A stretch of DNA of 64,000 nt. It comes from Yoonia sp. SS1-5. GTDB taxonomy: Bacteria; Pseudomonadota; Alphaproteobacteria; Rhodobacterales; Rhodobacteraceae. The notes under the pieces are model-generated. The model ran no database searches, had not been told where the DNA came from, and saw nothing but the letters and a program-made list of their open reading frames with translations. The position numbers were made by a program, and so were the translations under genes. This document shows positions 16,118-24,480 of this stretch, in pieces (within the stretch, counting starts at the first letter, position 1; every line of letters starts with the position of its first letter). The DNA lies in NCBI RefSeq assembly GCF_038443705.2, contig NZ_CP151764.2:124001-188000 (forward strand), read 5' to 3'.

Positions 16118-16996
16118 CTAGACCCCATACAGCCGGAACGTGTCTCGCCCCGTCAATTCGCGCACGGCGCCGAGCTCAACCAGACGGTCGCAAAACCGAC
16201 GTGCAGCGCGATCCGACCGAAGCGATGTCAATGATGTAGGCGCGACAGCATCCTGTGTCAGTAACTGCGAAACCGCCTCCTCCGCGCCCCTCGCTCTCAG
16301 CTTTGGCGCTACCGCTCGCAAGCGACTTGCGCGTCGCGTCAGATCAGTGGCCTGTCGTGTCGCTTCCGCAACCGCCGCGATAATCGCTTGATGGCAGGTC
16401 AACCGAAGCCCCTCATCTGACTTTCGCAGATCGCCGCGCTTGAAACCGAGCCCCAGAAGCGGCGTTAGATGCGACCATCCAAGCGCCTGTGCCAAAGCCG
16501 CATCGGCCAATAGTAGCGCCGTGGCGAGATCGCGAGGTCGCTCCTCGATCACGGCTTGCAGCACAGCCGCAGCCCGCGAGACCGGCGGCCCCTGCCCCGC
16601 GTCGAGCCAGGTCGCAATCTTCTCCGGCTCCAGATCAGGCAACGCGCGGTGCAGTGCATTGACTGACACAGGTCGTTCGATGGCCCGTCGCCAGGACAGG
16701 TAAACCTCCCCGGCAGGGCCCGGGCTGTCGCCGGGCTGCAGAAACGCAACCGCATCCCGTAACTCTGACGCCCGTTCCGGGCGTCCCTGATGTGTCATGC
16801 ATGCCTCCGCCGCGCGCAGCGCCAGACGCGCCCGGAGCAAGGTCTGGGGGACTGCATCTTGGTTCAACACAAGATGCAGATGGCTCAGCGCTGCGCCCGA
16901 CAAAAACGCCACATCTTCAGGGGTTTCAGACCGTGCGGAGGTGACCCAAGACGGCATTCTGGGTAGTGTGTCGAAGCTGTTAGCGGCATAGGTCAT
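16118..16996 (-). CDS. DUF1403 family protein
   Basis: 292 residues, mostly helical and Ala/Arg-rich. The segments PEDVAFLSGAALSHLHLVL and LLRARLALRAAEACMTHQGR near the N terminus, and GWSHLTPLLGLGFKRGDLR in the middle, match DUF1403, a family of unknown function known from alphaproteobacterial plasmids and islands. It is encoded just upstream of the scpB-like gene and probably co-transcribed with it. A palindrome (17031-17042) lies 35 bases before the start. No catalytic motif is visible. Confidence 0.85.
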   Translation of the reverse strand: MTYAANSFDTLPRMPSWVTSARSETPEDVAFLSGAALSHLHLVLNQDAVPQTLLRARLALRAAEACMTHQGRPERASELRDAVAFLQPGDSPGPAGEVYLSWRRAIERPVSVNALHRALPDLEPEKIATWLDAGQGPPVSRAAAVLQAVIEERPRDLATALLLADAALAQALGWSHLTPLLGLGFKRGDLRKSDEGLRLTCHQAIIAAVAEATRQATDLTRRASRLRAVAPKLRARGAEEAVSQLLTQDAVAPTSLTSLRSDRAARRFCDRLVELGAVRELTGRDTFRLYGV

Positions 16997-17030
16997 ACCA
17001 CAAGACTATCTGAAGACGGCGCTTTTGTCC

Positions 17031-17042
17031 ACCATATATGGT
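17031..17042. promoter_or_regulatory. Palindrome upstream of the DUF1403 gene
   Basis: ACCATATATGGT is a perfect 12-base palindrome in the leader of the DUF1403-scpB pair, next to an AT-rich TTTATACC element on the minus strand. Operator or -10 overlap is possible but unproven. Confidence 0.35.
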
Positions 17043-17152
17043 ATAAACCGCCCCGCTTTACCTACATCTTCTATGTCCAATAAGTTTGCATTATCGGACG
17101 TAAAAATATAGGCTGCGAAAAGACAGGTAATCTCGCAATAAAGGGCACAGAA

Positions 17153-17320
17153 GTGGCCGAGAAATCGCGCGCAGACCCCCCTGCCCCGTCAATTAACTCT
17201 CAGCGCGACGAGAGAGACGGCTCCGCCAATAACGCCATCCGTGTACCGGACACTGTCGCCACCTCCGGCTCGTTAGAACAGCTGGCCCCATCGGAAGGTT
17301 TGTTCGTAGAACCACGCTAA
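17153..17320 (+). pseudogene. 5' end of a gene cut by the Tn3 element
   Basis: A GTG at 17153 with AAGGG seven bases upstream opens a 55-codon frame (VAEKSRADPPAPSINSQRDE at the start) that runs straight into the left transposon repeat and stops there at TAA (17318-17320). The last dozen residues (LAPSEGLFVEPR) are encoded by the repeat. The residues before it are polar and disordered-looking. The original product is unknown, and no continuation is found to the right of the transposon. Confidence 0.45.
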
Positions 17321-17321
17321 G
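17286..17321 (+). repeat. Left inverted repeat of the Tn3-family element
   Basis: Begins CCCCATCGGAAGG and ends ACCACGCTAAG, with TAAG facing inward as in other Tn3-family ends. Only one base (G against C in the middle) differs from the complement of the right repeat. Confidence 0.9.
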
Positions 17322-17343
17322 GAAGAACTTCCAGCGAACACAA

Positions 17344-20295
17344 TCAGGTTCCCCAGTCTCTGGCTGGCCTGATGTTCAGTGGCCGCGCAATTTTGCGGTC
17401 GGCGGCCCCGGAATGCCAATCGAAGTCGCCTGATAGGATGACGTGCTCCCATCCGAGCGGCGAGGTATGCGCAAGCAGCTTGGCGTCATAGAGGGGGCTG
17501 TTCTGCGCGAGGTGGTTGGCGGCCTTGCCCATGTAAATCGTGTTCCAAAATGTGATGGCGGCGATGACGAGGTTGAGCGCCATGGCCCGTTTTTGTTGGG
17601 CCGCGTCAGAGCGGTCATGAATGCGCCCTTGGGCGTGGGCAAAGACGGCCCTGGCCAATGAGTGGCGCGCTTCTCCTTTGTTCAGGCCAGCGTGGCATTC
17701 CATGCGTAGGTCGGCGCTCTCGATCCAGTCGAGCATGAAGAGTGTGCGCTCGATCCGGCCGATTTCACCCAGGGCGAGATATAGCCGGTTTTGCTGGCGG
17801 TACGCCCCAAGCTTGCGCAGGATTTCAGACGGTTTGAGAGACTTGTCGCGGATGCTGGCCGCGAGCCGCATGATATCGCCCCAATGCTGCCGGATCACCT
17901 CTTCGTTGATTGGCCTCCCAATGAGGGAGGACAGAGTGGGCCACGCCTTCGCGCTCCCGAAGCATGCCAGCCGCCGGTCAGGAAAGTCGCGCAGGCGCGG
18001 GGCAAAGGTCATCCCCAAGAGATGGAACAGGGCGAAGACGTGGTCCGACACGCCGCCGGTATCTGTGTAATGTACAAGTGGGTCGAAGCTGGCCGGGTTG
18101 GTCAGGAGGCCATCAAGCACGAAAGGGGCTTCGCCTGCCGTTGCCCCGATGACGCTGGAATGGAAGGATCCGTACTGGCCCGACAGGAAGGAATAGAGTT
18201 TCAGGCCGGGATCAGGCCCGTATTTCGCGTTGATGAGCCCGCTGCCGCGATTGGCAGCAAAGAACTGGCCGTCCGATGAGCTGTGCTCCGCCGCACCCCA
18301 GTGCTGCGCGAAGGGCAAACCATGATGGGCGTCGACGATACGCCCCAAGGCATCCGCGAATGTCTCCGGCCGAAGATACCATGTCTGCGCCCAAGTCAGC
18401 TGCGCGTGGCTGACACGCGATGAGGCATGGGCCATCCGCTCCAGGCCGAGATTGGTGGCCCCGGCCAGGATCGTGGCCAGAACGGCGGCAGGTTCATCGT
18501 GCTGCTTGCCAGACCGCAGGTCAGTGAAGGCATCAAGGAACCCGGTCTGCGCGTTTACCTCCCAGAGCAACTCCGTGATGCGGATGCGGGGCATCACGGC
18601 ATCAATCGCCCGTTCCAGTCGCACGGCGGCGGGCGGTGTGACCGCGTCATGCGGCGTAATCTTCAATCGCCCGCGCTCAATTCGGACACCAGAGAGCGCC
18701 TTGCGCTTCAGGACGCGCTCTACTTGGTCAAAACGTTTCTCAATCGTCACTCGCCGATCAGACAACCATGCTTCCGGATCTGTCTCGAAGCCCGCATTCC
18801 GCATAATGGTTTCAGCCTTGTCCCGGGGCTTCAGGTAGCTGTCGAACCGGCGATACTCACGGCTTCCGTCGACCCAGATATCCCCGGCGCGCAGGCGCTC
18901 GCGCAAGGTGGACACAACGGCGGTCTCGTACACACGCCGTTGTGGCTGACCATCCTGGACGATCAGCGACGACCAATGTTTGGCCGCGAAGGGCATGGGC
19001 GGATCATCGGGCAACTTGCGTTTACCTGTGCGGTTCTGTTCGCGCAGCAAGGCGATTGCGTCCTTGAGGTCATCCCCCGCATCGGTGGCCTTGAACTCGA
19101 AAGCCTCAAGGAATGCAGGGGCAAACTTGCGCATATAGGCGTAGCGCTCAGCCGCCAGAGCGAGCGGGTCACTCGTTGCCAGCTCTCCGAAACCAGCGAT
19201 TTCGTCACGCTTGCCCAAGAGAGTTTCCCATCCGACATCAGCATCCAACGCAGCAAAGGGATCTTGCCCCAGATCTTGTGCGCGGGCCATGGCATCAATG
19301 GACGCGCCAAAGAGCTGCATCAGCTTGCCAACCCGGGTTTTTCCCATGCGCCAGACCTCCTCTTGGCGATTGCGGGAACGTGAGAAGAGCTGGCCTGTCA
19401 GTCGCTCGAACATGGCGATGGTCGCGTCGGTGATCGTGATGGATAAATCCGCCATCTGCGCCGCGAGCGTTGCAATCCGCCGTCGTTCGCCAAAATCGTT
19501 CAGCAAGCTCACAGGGGCCACAGCGCCCTCGCGCGCGAACTTGAGCAGCCGGTCGGGGTGGAGGCCGTGCCCAAGGTTTGGCGGTAAATTCAGCGATCGC
19601 AGATAGTTCAAGCGATCCAGAAGCGCGGTCATGCTGGCCGGACTGGTCGAATACGGATAGCCCCGCAACCACGTGAGACGCGTTTGCCCAACCGATGGAT
19701 CATTGACCAAAAGCGCCTGCAACTGGACACGTTGCTCCGGTGAGAGAGCATCAAACAGCGCGGCGGCAGCCTCGCGCCGGGCGCGGGCCCGCCCTTTCAG
19801 CGCAAGGCGCTCGAGCGTATCCACGCTCGGCAACACCAGATGCTGCTTGCGCAGCTCCCCGACCAGCGTCTCAACAATCTTCACGCCGTGATCCGTCGCG
19901 AAGGCCGCCCTCGTGGCGACATCCTCCGCTTGCTGGACATGTTCAGGTCCGAAAGGGGCAAGCCCCAAGTGGCGCATCGCGACGGCATGATGTTCGTGCC
20001 GCGTATTCCGCCTGATGGCATATTCGTCGAGAGTACAAGCCTCCACCTGAAGTTGTTCAGCAAGCCAAGTGATCAGTTCCGCTGGCGGCATGATGCCGTC
20101 GCTCCACCCGAAGCCCGGGTAGCGCAGCAGACAAATATGCACCGCGACACCAAGGAGGTTTTCGGCGCGACGTCGAGTGCGGATCAGGTCAATGTCGTCC
20201 CCGCTCAGCAGATAATGGCGGATCAAAGCATCAGGATCTGTCGGCACCTCGAAGAGGTCTGCATGCGCGCGGGAAGAAAGTAGTCGGCGGGCCAT
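17344..20295 (-). CDS. tnpA: Tn3-family transposase TnpA
   Basis: 983 residues, full length for the family (about 950-1000). GAGGAC lies before the ATG. The N-terminal DUF4158-type region is followed by the catalytic domain. Its DDE signature is seen in HYTDTGGVSDHVFALFHLLG and FAPRLRDFPDRR, and the C-terminal acidic residue near KGEARHSLARAVFAHAQGR. The protein pairs the 36-bp ends and inserts the element replicatively. The start faces the resolvase gene, and both promoters lie in the 140-base gap. No frameshift is seen, so the transposase should be active. Confidence 0.97.
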   Translation of the reverse strand: MARRLLSSRAHADLFEVPTDPDALIRHYLLSGDDIDLIRTRRRAENLLGVAVHICLLRYPGFGWSDGIMPPAELITWLAEQLQVEACTLDEYAIRRNTRHEHHAVAMRHLGLAPFGPEHVQQAEDVATRAAFATDHGVKIVETLVGELRKQHLVLPSVDTLERLALKGRARARREAAAALFDALSPEQRVQLQALLVNDPSVGQTRLTWLRGYPYSTSPASMTALLDRLNYLRSLNLPPNLGHGLHPDRLLKFAREGAVAPVSLLNDFGERRRIATLAAQMADLSITITDATIAMFERLTGQLFSRSRNRQEEVWRMGKTRVGKLMQLFGASIDAMARAQDLGQDPFAALDADVGWETLLGKRDEIAGFGELATSDPLALAAERYAYMRKFAPAFLEAFEFKATDAGDDLKDAIALLREQNRTGKRKLPDDPPMPFAAKHWSSLIVQDGQPQRRVYETAVVSTLRERLRAGDIWVDGSREYRRFDSYLKPRDKAETIMRNAGFETDPEAWLSDRRVTIEKRFDQVERVLKRKALSGVRIERGRLKITPHDAVTPPAAVRLERAIDAVMPRIRITELLWEVNAQTGFLDAFTDLRSGKQHDEPAAVLATILAGATNLGLERMAHASSRVSHAQLTWAQTWYLRPETFADALGRIVDAHHGLPFAQHWGAAEHSSSDGQFFAANRGSGLINAKYGPDPGLKLYSFLSGQYGSFHSSVIGATAGEAPFVLDGLLTNPASFDPLVHYTDTGGVSDHVFALFHLLGMTFAPRLRDFPDRRLACFGSAKAWPTLSSLIGRPINEEVIRQHWGDIMRLAASIRDKSLKPSEILRKLGAYRQQNRLYLALGEIGRIERTLFMLDWIESADLRMECHAGLNKGEARHSLARAVFAHAQGRIHDRSDAAQQKRAMALNLVIAAITFWNTIYMGKAANHLAQNSPLYDAKLLAHTSPLGWEHVILSGDFDWHSGAADRKIARPLNIRPARDWGT

Positions 20296-20435
20296 AAGGT
20301 GTCCTCAAAACGTAGTTGCACGTTTGAAGACCTCGAATATTATGGAGACCAATAAAAAGACATATTTTCCACGCCAATTCAGGATCACATCGATGACGTG
20401 AAGTCAGGCCACAAAACGGCCGTTTTGGCGACACC
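20296..20435. other. Probable res site and divergent promoters
   Basis: The 140 bases between tnpA and tnpR are where Tn3-family elements keep the resolution site. An AT-rich core (CGAATATTATG) is present near 20334, and a perfect 16-base palindrome, CAAAACGGCCGTTTTG, lies at 20412-20427, eight bases ahead of tnpR. Subsites I-III cannot be assigned by eye. Confidence 0.6.
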
Positions 20436-21002
20436 ATGACACGCACTGGCGACATCCTCGGATACGCAAGAGTCTCCACCGCCGACCAAGACCTGTCCGG
20501 CCAAAAAGACCGGTTGCTACAACACGGCGCTATTCGCGTGTTCGAGGACGTGATCTCCGGCAAGACGTTCAACCGACCTGGGCTAACAGAACTGCTTGAT
20601 CAGGCGCGCCCCAACGACACCCTCGCCGTTATCCGCCTTGATCGTTTGGGACGCTCGCTCAAGGAGCTGCTGGAAACCGTCGATGACCTGAAGGCCAGAG
20701 AGATCAACCTGATCAGCCTTGAAGAGCGGATCGACACGACATCTGCCGCTGGCGAACTCGTATTCCACGTGTTCGGGGCCATCGCGCATTTCGAGCGCCG
20801 CCTGATCTCAGAGCGCACCAAAGATGGCCTGATCAACGCCCGAAAGCATGGTCGCAACCCTGGGCGCCCACCATTGCAACCCGAGACAATCTCAGCCCTC
20901 CAGGATCTCGTCAGCGCAGGACAATCCGTCGCCCAGGCCGCAAAACACCTCGGCATAGGCAGATCAACAGCTTACAAGGTGATCAGAAACGCTACACCAT
21001 AA
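20436..21002 (+). CDS. tnpR: Serine resolvase TnpR
   Basis: 188 residues. The catalytic domain starts ILGYARVSTADQDLSGQKD, with the nucleophile Ser in ARVST. It continues with IRLDRLGRSLKELLE (the arginine cluster) and FGAIAHFERRLISERTKDGL (the long E helix). The C-terminal helix-turn-helix is SVAQAAKHLGIGRSTAYKV. It resolves cointegrates made by TnpA and usually represses both genes by binding res. The stop lies 24 bases before the right inverted repeat. Confidence 0.95.
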   Translation: MTRTGDILGYARVSTADQDLSGQKDRLLQHGAIRVFEDVISGKTFNRPGLTELLDQARPNDTLAVIRLDRLGRSLKELLETVDDLKAREINLISLEERIDTTSAAGELVFHVFGAIAHFERRLISERTKDGLINARKHGRNPGRPPLQPETISALQDLVSAGQSVAQAAKHLGIGRSTAYKVIRNATP

Positions 21003-21025
21003 GCCATGTTCAGTTTTCGTTCCCC

Positions 21026-21061
21026 CTTAGCGTGGTTCTACGAAGAAACCTTCCGATGGGG
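21026..21061 (-). repeat. Right inverted repeat of the Tn3-family element
   Basis: Complement of the left repeat with a single mismatch. It supplies the last codons and stop of the truncated minus-strand gene that follows (tail LAPSEGFFVEPR). Confidence 0.9.
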
Positions 21062-23051
21062 CCAAACTCTCGCGGCTCGGGAAGGGGTATTCGGGCCCCT
21101 GCCCCCAGAGACCCAGCCGCGCGGCATAGGCCAGGTTGTGCACGCTCGTGGCACCCGTGGCCGAAATGTAGAAGACGCGGGCGCGGGGTGCTGCCAGTTG
21201 CAGCCGCAGGCCAGCAAGGCCCTGCTGAGAGGGTTTGACCCCCCTGCCCTGCTCGGACCCTGCCGCGTTCTGCATGGCATGGGCTTCATCAAAAGCCAGC
21301 ACGCCGTCGAAATCTCCGCCCATCCACTCAAATATCTGGCTCAGCCGCGTGGTGCCGCATTTGCCCGCGGACCGCAGCGTGGCGTAGGTCACGAACAGGA
21401 TACCGTCGCCCATCGGGATGGGCTGGTCCGGTTTCCATTTGGAGAGCGGCTGGATGTCGGCAGGCGAGCCGCCGAGATCGGTCCAGTCGCGGATCGCGTC
21501 CTCGATAAGCGTGGCGGATTTGGAGACCCAGATCGCCTTTCTGCGCCCGCCCAGCCAGTTCACGAGAATGAGCCCCGCGCATTCGCGACCCTTGCCGCAA
21601 CCGGTGCCGTCGCCGAGGAAGTAGCCGAGGCGATAGGCCTGTGCATTCGGGTCATCATCGGCGCGCGTCAGCTTGGTCTGGTCGTCATCGATGGTAAACC
21701 GACCGGGCAGGTCGCGCCCATGGGCATCATGCGCCATGACGATGGTCTCGAGCTGCGCCTCGGAAAGATGTCCCTCCTCGATCAACCGTGCGGGCAGGTG
21801 CAATTCCGCACTTGCGGTACCTGAGGGCACCGGCGGGGCCACAGAGGCCATGGCGATGCTCTCTACCAGCGGCGTGGGATGTTCCTGCGCGCCTGCGATC
21901 TCGATCCGCTGCGGACGGTAGCGCGCATAGATGTCCGAGATGGGCGTGTTGTCGCGCGGGACATCGAAGCTTGTGAAGCTGAGCGGACGGACGGCATTGG
22001 CCCGTGGTTTGGAGGCGGCAACAGGCACAGCGGCGGTCTTGCGCGGGGCAGATGATGGAACGGTCGGCTGAGCATGAGGGATCGCCGCTGCCCGTTTTAC
22101 GGGGCGCATCTCGGGCCGGGTTGCGGCCCCGGCGTCGACATATGCCAAGGCTTCATCCAGATCCCGCACAGGGACGCGGATCATCTCGCCGTCTTCCTGC
22201 ACCTTGTCGAAGACCATGAGCTGGGTTTCCACAGAGGTGCCGAGCTTGCGGTAGACCTGCCCCGGCATCGTCAACGCCAGTCGCGGCGTCAGGAGGCCGC
22301 AGGCGCGGGACCAATGCGCGGCATCGCGTTCGGGCGTGAACCCCGGCGGCATGATCGCCACAAGCCGCCCTCCGCGTGCCAGGCGCTTGGCAGCGGCGAT
22401 GAGGTGCTTGGCGGCGATGTGTTTGTCCCGGGAACGATCGACCGAGGAGGCGAAGGGCGGGTTCATCACCACGACATCAGGGAAAACCGGCGTCCGCAGC
22501 AGGTCATCGATATGCTCGCCGTCATAGCCCGTCACCTCGCCGCCAAAAACCACCCGCAAGAGGCTCTGGCGGAAGGGGTCGATCTCGTTGAGCACAAGGG
22601 TGGCAGCGGCCCGGGCGGCGAAAGCGGCCAAGGCGCCGGTGCCCGCCGAGGGTTCCAGAACGGTCTCGCCCTTGCGGACCGCCGCCGCCCGCACGGCCAT
22701 TACCGCGAAAGGCAACGGCGTGGAAAACTGCTGCAGCCGGATTTGCTGTTCCGGCCGGCGCGTTTCCGTCAGGAGCCGCGAGGCAAGAAGTTTTGCGGCA
22801 GAGTAATCATCCTCACTGTTGTCGCCACGTAGCAGCGCCTGCACAGCCGCGGCCTGCATCAGGTCATAGGCCATCCGCCAGTCCCAGGCACCTCCGGCAT
22901 CGTTGCCATGAAACGTCTCGCGCATGATGCGCGCGAGCGCTGAACTGCGCAGGGGTTGGTGGTCGATCTCCGCGCCGATTTGCGCCAGCGCAGAGGTGAG
23001 ATCAGCGTCGGAGATTGAGAGAGCCGGGTTTGCCAGTTTGGGCTTCGTCAT
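21027..23051 (-). pseudogene. Methylase/strawberry-notch helicase-like gene, 3' end lost
   Basis: 674 residues remain of a protein family that is usually about 1400. Residues 85-310 form a methyltransferase-like domain (VLEPSAGTGALAAFAARA, motif I; DVVVMNPPFASS, the NPPF amino-methylase motif). From about 410 it is the strawberry-notch-like P-loop domain, with GDGTGCGKGRECAGLIL (Walker A-like) and VLAFDEAHAMQN (DEAH box). The frame then enters the transposon repeat and stops, so the second half of the helicase is missing and is not found beyond the transposon. A residual methylase function is possible but unlikely to be the native one. Confidence 0.85.
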
Positions 23052-23090
23052 GGGGATTTCCTTTGGATCAGGGTCTGAGTTCCAAAGGAC

Positions 23091-23128
23091 AAAAAGCCCG
23101 CTCTACACTTTGAAGGCGTAGAGCGGGC
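23091..23128 (-). terminator. Rho-independent terminator
   Basis: On the minus strand an 11-bp stem (GCCCGCTCTAC with GTAGAGCGGGC, 23096-23128) with an 11-base loop is followed by five Ts (23091-23095). It ends the relB-parE transcript, just before the truncated methylase/helicase gene. Confidence 0.8.
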
Positions 23129-23157
23129 AATTTCTTAGCGGAGGGCCTGCACACCGA

Positions 23158-23448
23158 TCATGGCCACTGCTGCGCAGCATGAAGTACGCGCAAAATGGTC
23201 ACCATCTCAGGGCTTTCAGCATAAACTACGATGTAGTTCGGTCGAACAACCATCTCCCGGGTCCCATCGACACGGCCCGCACGATACATTTGAGGGCGTT
23301 CTGGAAGCAGGGACGTCTTGTGTTCAATCTCATCTTTGAGAACTTGAGCGGCATCCGGGTTGTCGTCAGAGATGTAGTCAATGATTGCCAGCAAGTCGGC
23401 GATGGCCGTGGCTTTCCATTCAAGATTTGGCAAGGCGCTTCCCGTCAA
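23158..23448 (-). CDS. parE: ParE/RelE-family toxin
   Basis: 96 residues, probably from a TTG start at 23448 inside the antitoxin gene (29-base overlap). The ParE pattern is clear: WKATAIADLLAIIDYISDDNPDAA, LPERPQMYRAGRVDGTREMVV, and YIVVYAESPEMVTILRVLHAAQQWP. RelE types cut mRNA on the ribosome and ParE types block gyrase; residue pattern and length favour ParE. It is made together with the upstream antitoxin. Such pairs stabilise plasmids and islands. The transcript ends at the hairpin at 23091-23128. Confidence 0.9.
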   Translation of the reverse strand: MTGSALPNLEWKATAIADLLAIIDYISDDNPDAAQVLKDEIEHKTSLLPERPQMYRAGRVDGTREMVVRPNYIVVYAESPEMVTILRVLHAAQQWP

Positions 23449-23719
23449 TCAATGCCTGAGCGTCTTGCATCGCCTTGGCATGGGGCGTTGTGGGCCTTGG
23501 ATCGTCCAGCGCTTCCTGTACCTTCGCCCGGAACCAGGCGTCATAGGCATCCGGATCAGCGGTCAATCCGGCAGGCAAGCCGCCTTCTGCGGCTACGCGG
23601 GTCAGAAGAATACGCACCGCGTCGGAGAGCGTCAGACCGACGCCCGCAAGTGCGTCCGAAGCCTGTGCTTTCAGCTGATCGTCAACACGAACGTGAAGCA
23701 TGGATGTTTGGGCAGGCAT
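23420..23719 (-). CDS. RelB/DinJ-family antitoxin
   Basis: 99 residues, with GGAGG before the ATG. The N-terminal ribbon-helix-helix domain (TSMLHVRVDDQLKAQASDAL, then LSDAVRILLTRVAAEGGLP) is typical of RelB/DinJ. The C-terminal half, polar and Ala/Lys-rich, would wrap the toxin. It neutralises the ParE-like toxin encoded next and, with it, represses the operon. A perfect 18-base palindrome 28 bases upstream is the likely operator. Confidence 0.9.
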   Translation of the reverse strand: MPAQTSMLHVRVDDQLKAQASDALAGVGLTLSDAVRILLTRVAAEGGLPAGLTADPDAYDAWFRAKVQEALDDPRPTTPHAKAMQDAQALIDGKRLAKS

Positions 23720-23747
23720 GAATGGTCCTCCTATCGTTCACATTGAT

Positions 23748-23765
23748 GTATCTCATTTGAGATAC
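23748..23765. promoter_or_regulatory. Operator-like palindrome of the relB-parE operon
   Basis: GTATCTCATTTGAGATAC has 8-base perfect arms and a TT centre, 28 bases upstream of the antitoxin ATG. Ribbon-helix-helix antitoxins bind such palindromes, so autorepression is inferred. Confidence 0.65.
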
Positions 23766-23823
23766 GATTTCAAGTCGGCGGTATGTGCGCGCGTAGGCCC
23801 GAAGTGTGGTCTCATCTGGTAAC

Positions 23824-24480
23824 TCAGCCACCCTGCCCCGCCATAAACTCGGCGAGCACCGGGCTGGCCTCGCCCTTCGCGGAGTTGAGCAGCTCCGAGC
23901 CCGCAAGCGAGGCTTTCGACAGACGAACGAGCCCGCCGGTTTCCTCAATGCGATAGCAGCGGCGTTTTTGGCGCCCGCGCCTGTAGTGGGTCGCGGTGTC
24001 GATCTGGCAGGTGCTGCCATCGGTGAGCGTCACAGGTGCTGCGAGCTTGATCCTGTCGCCTTCGGCGTAGTCGGGAATCGCGGCCCAGTCCCGGCAGCGC
24101 TGGCGCCAGGCATGGGCGTAGCTGTCCGGGTCTTTAAGCTCGGACAGCAGGGCCAACAGGCTCAGAGGCGCGCGAGATTCGACCGGTCCCGCGCTTTCCT
24201 CCATGTCCTTGTAGCCCCAGCAGCCGTCATCGTATCGGGTGAGGAAGACAGCCCCGAAAGTGATGGAGCCATCCGCATCGGTCACATAGGTCGTGTCCTC
24301 GACAGGGGTGCCGTCGAGATTGGTGACCCTTGCCGCCGCATACCAAGTCGAACCCACCTTGCAGGCTTTGACCAATGCCGTTTTGCGCCTGTCGCTCTCG
24401 AAGGTGCAGAGCCGGGTGATTTCCGCTTTCTCATCCGCATAGGTCTGGACGCGACGGTCCGTGTAGAAAAGCCAGCCCAC
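23824..24480 (-). CDS. Island-type conserved protein, DUF6927-like
   Basis: 218 residues from a GTG that overlaps the upstream stop (TAGTG). The start MGWLFYTDRRVQTYADEKAE and the block GAVFLTRYDDGCWGYKDMEE resemble DUF6927 proteins of alphaproteobacterial islands; the DUF number is from memory. The sequence is beta-rich and basic near the end (RRGRQKRRCYRIEE). No enzyme motif is seen. It is co-transcribed with the next two genes upstream, and these accompany ParB-like and ArdC-like proteins on conjugative elements. Function unknown. Confidence 0.75.
   Translation of the reverse strand: MGWLFYTDRRVQTYADEKAEITRLCTFESDRRKTALVKACKVGSTWYAAARVTNLDGTPVEDTTYVTDADGSITFGAVFLTRYDDGCWGYKDMEESAGPVESRAPLSLLALLSELKDPDSYAHAWRQRCRDWAAIPDYAEGDRIKLAAPVTLTDGSTCQIDTATHYRRGRQKRRCYRIEETGGLVRLSKASLAGSELLNSAKGEASPVLAEFMAGQGG

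Larger units (their letters stand above)
17286..21061. mobile_element. Tn3-family transposon (tnpA, tnpR)
   Basis: A 3.8-kb element with a full-length transposase, a divergent resolvase and a res-like spacer, bounded by 36-bp inverted repeats (17286-17321 and 21026-21061) that differ at one position. It carries no passenger gene. The flanking pentamers do not match (GCTGG on the left, CCAAA on the right), and the two flanks belong to different, oppositely oriented genes. The insertion has therefore been followed by deletion or recombination. Confidence 0.92.

Noticed and set aside
18427..19383. 318-residue plus-strand frame within tnpA
   Set aside because: Antisense shadow of the intact transposase.
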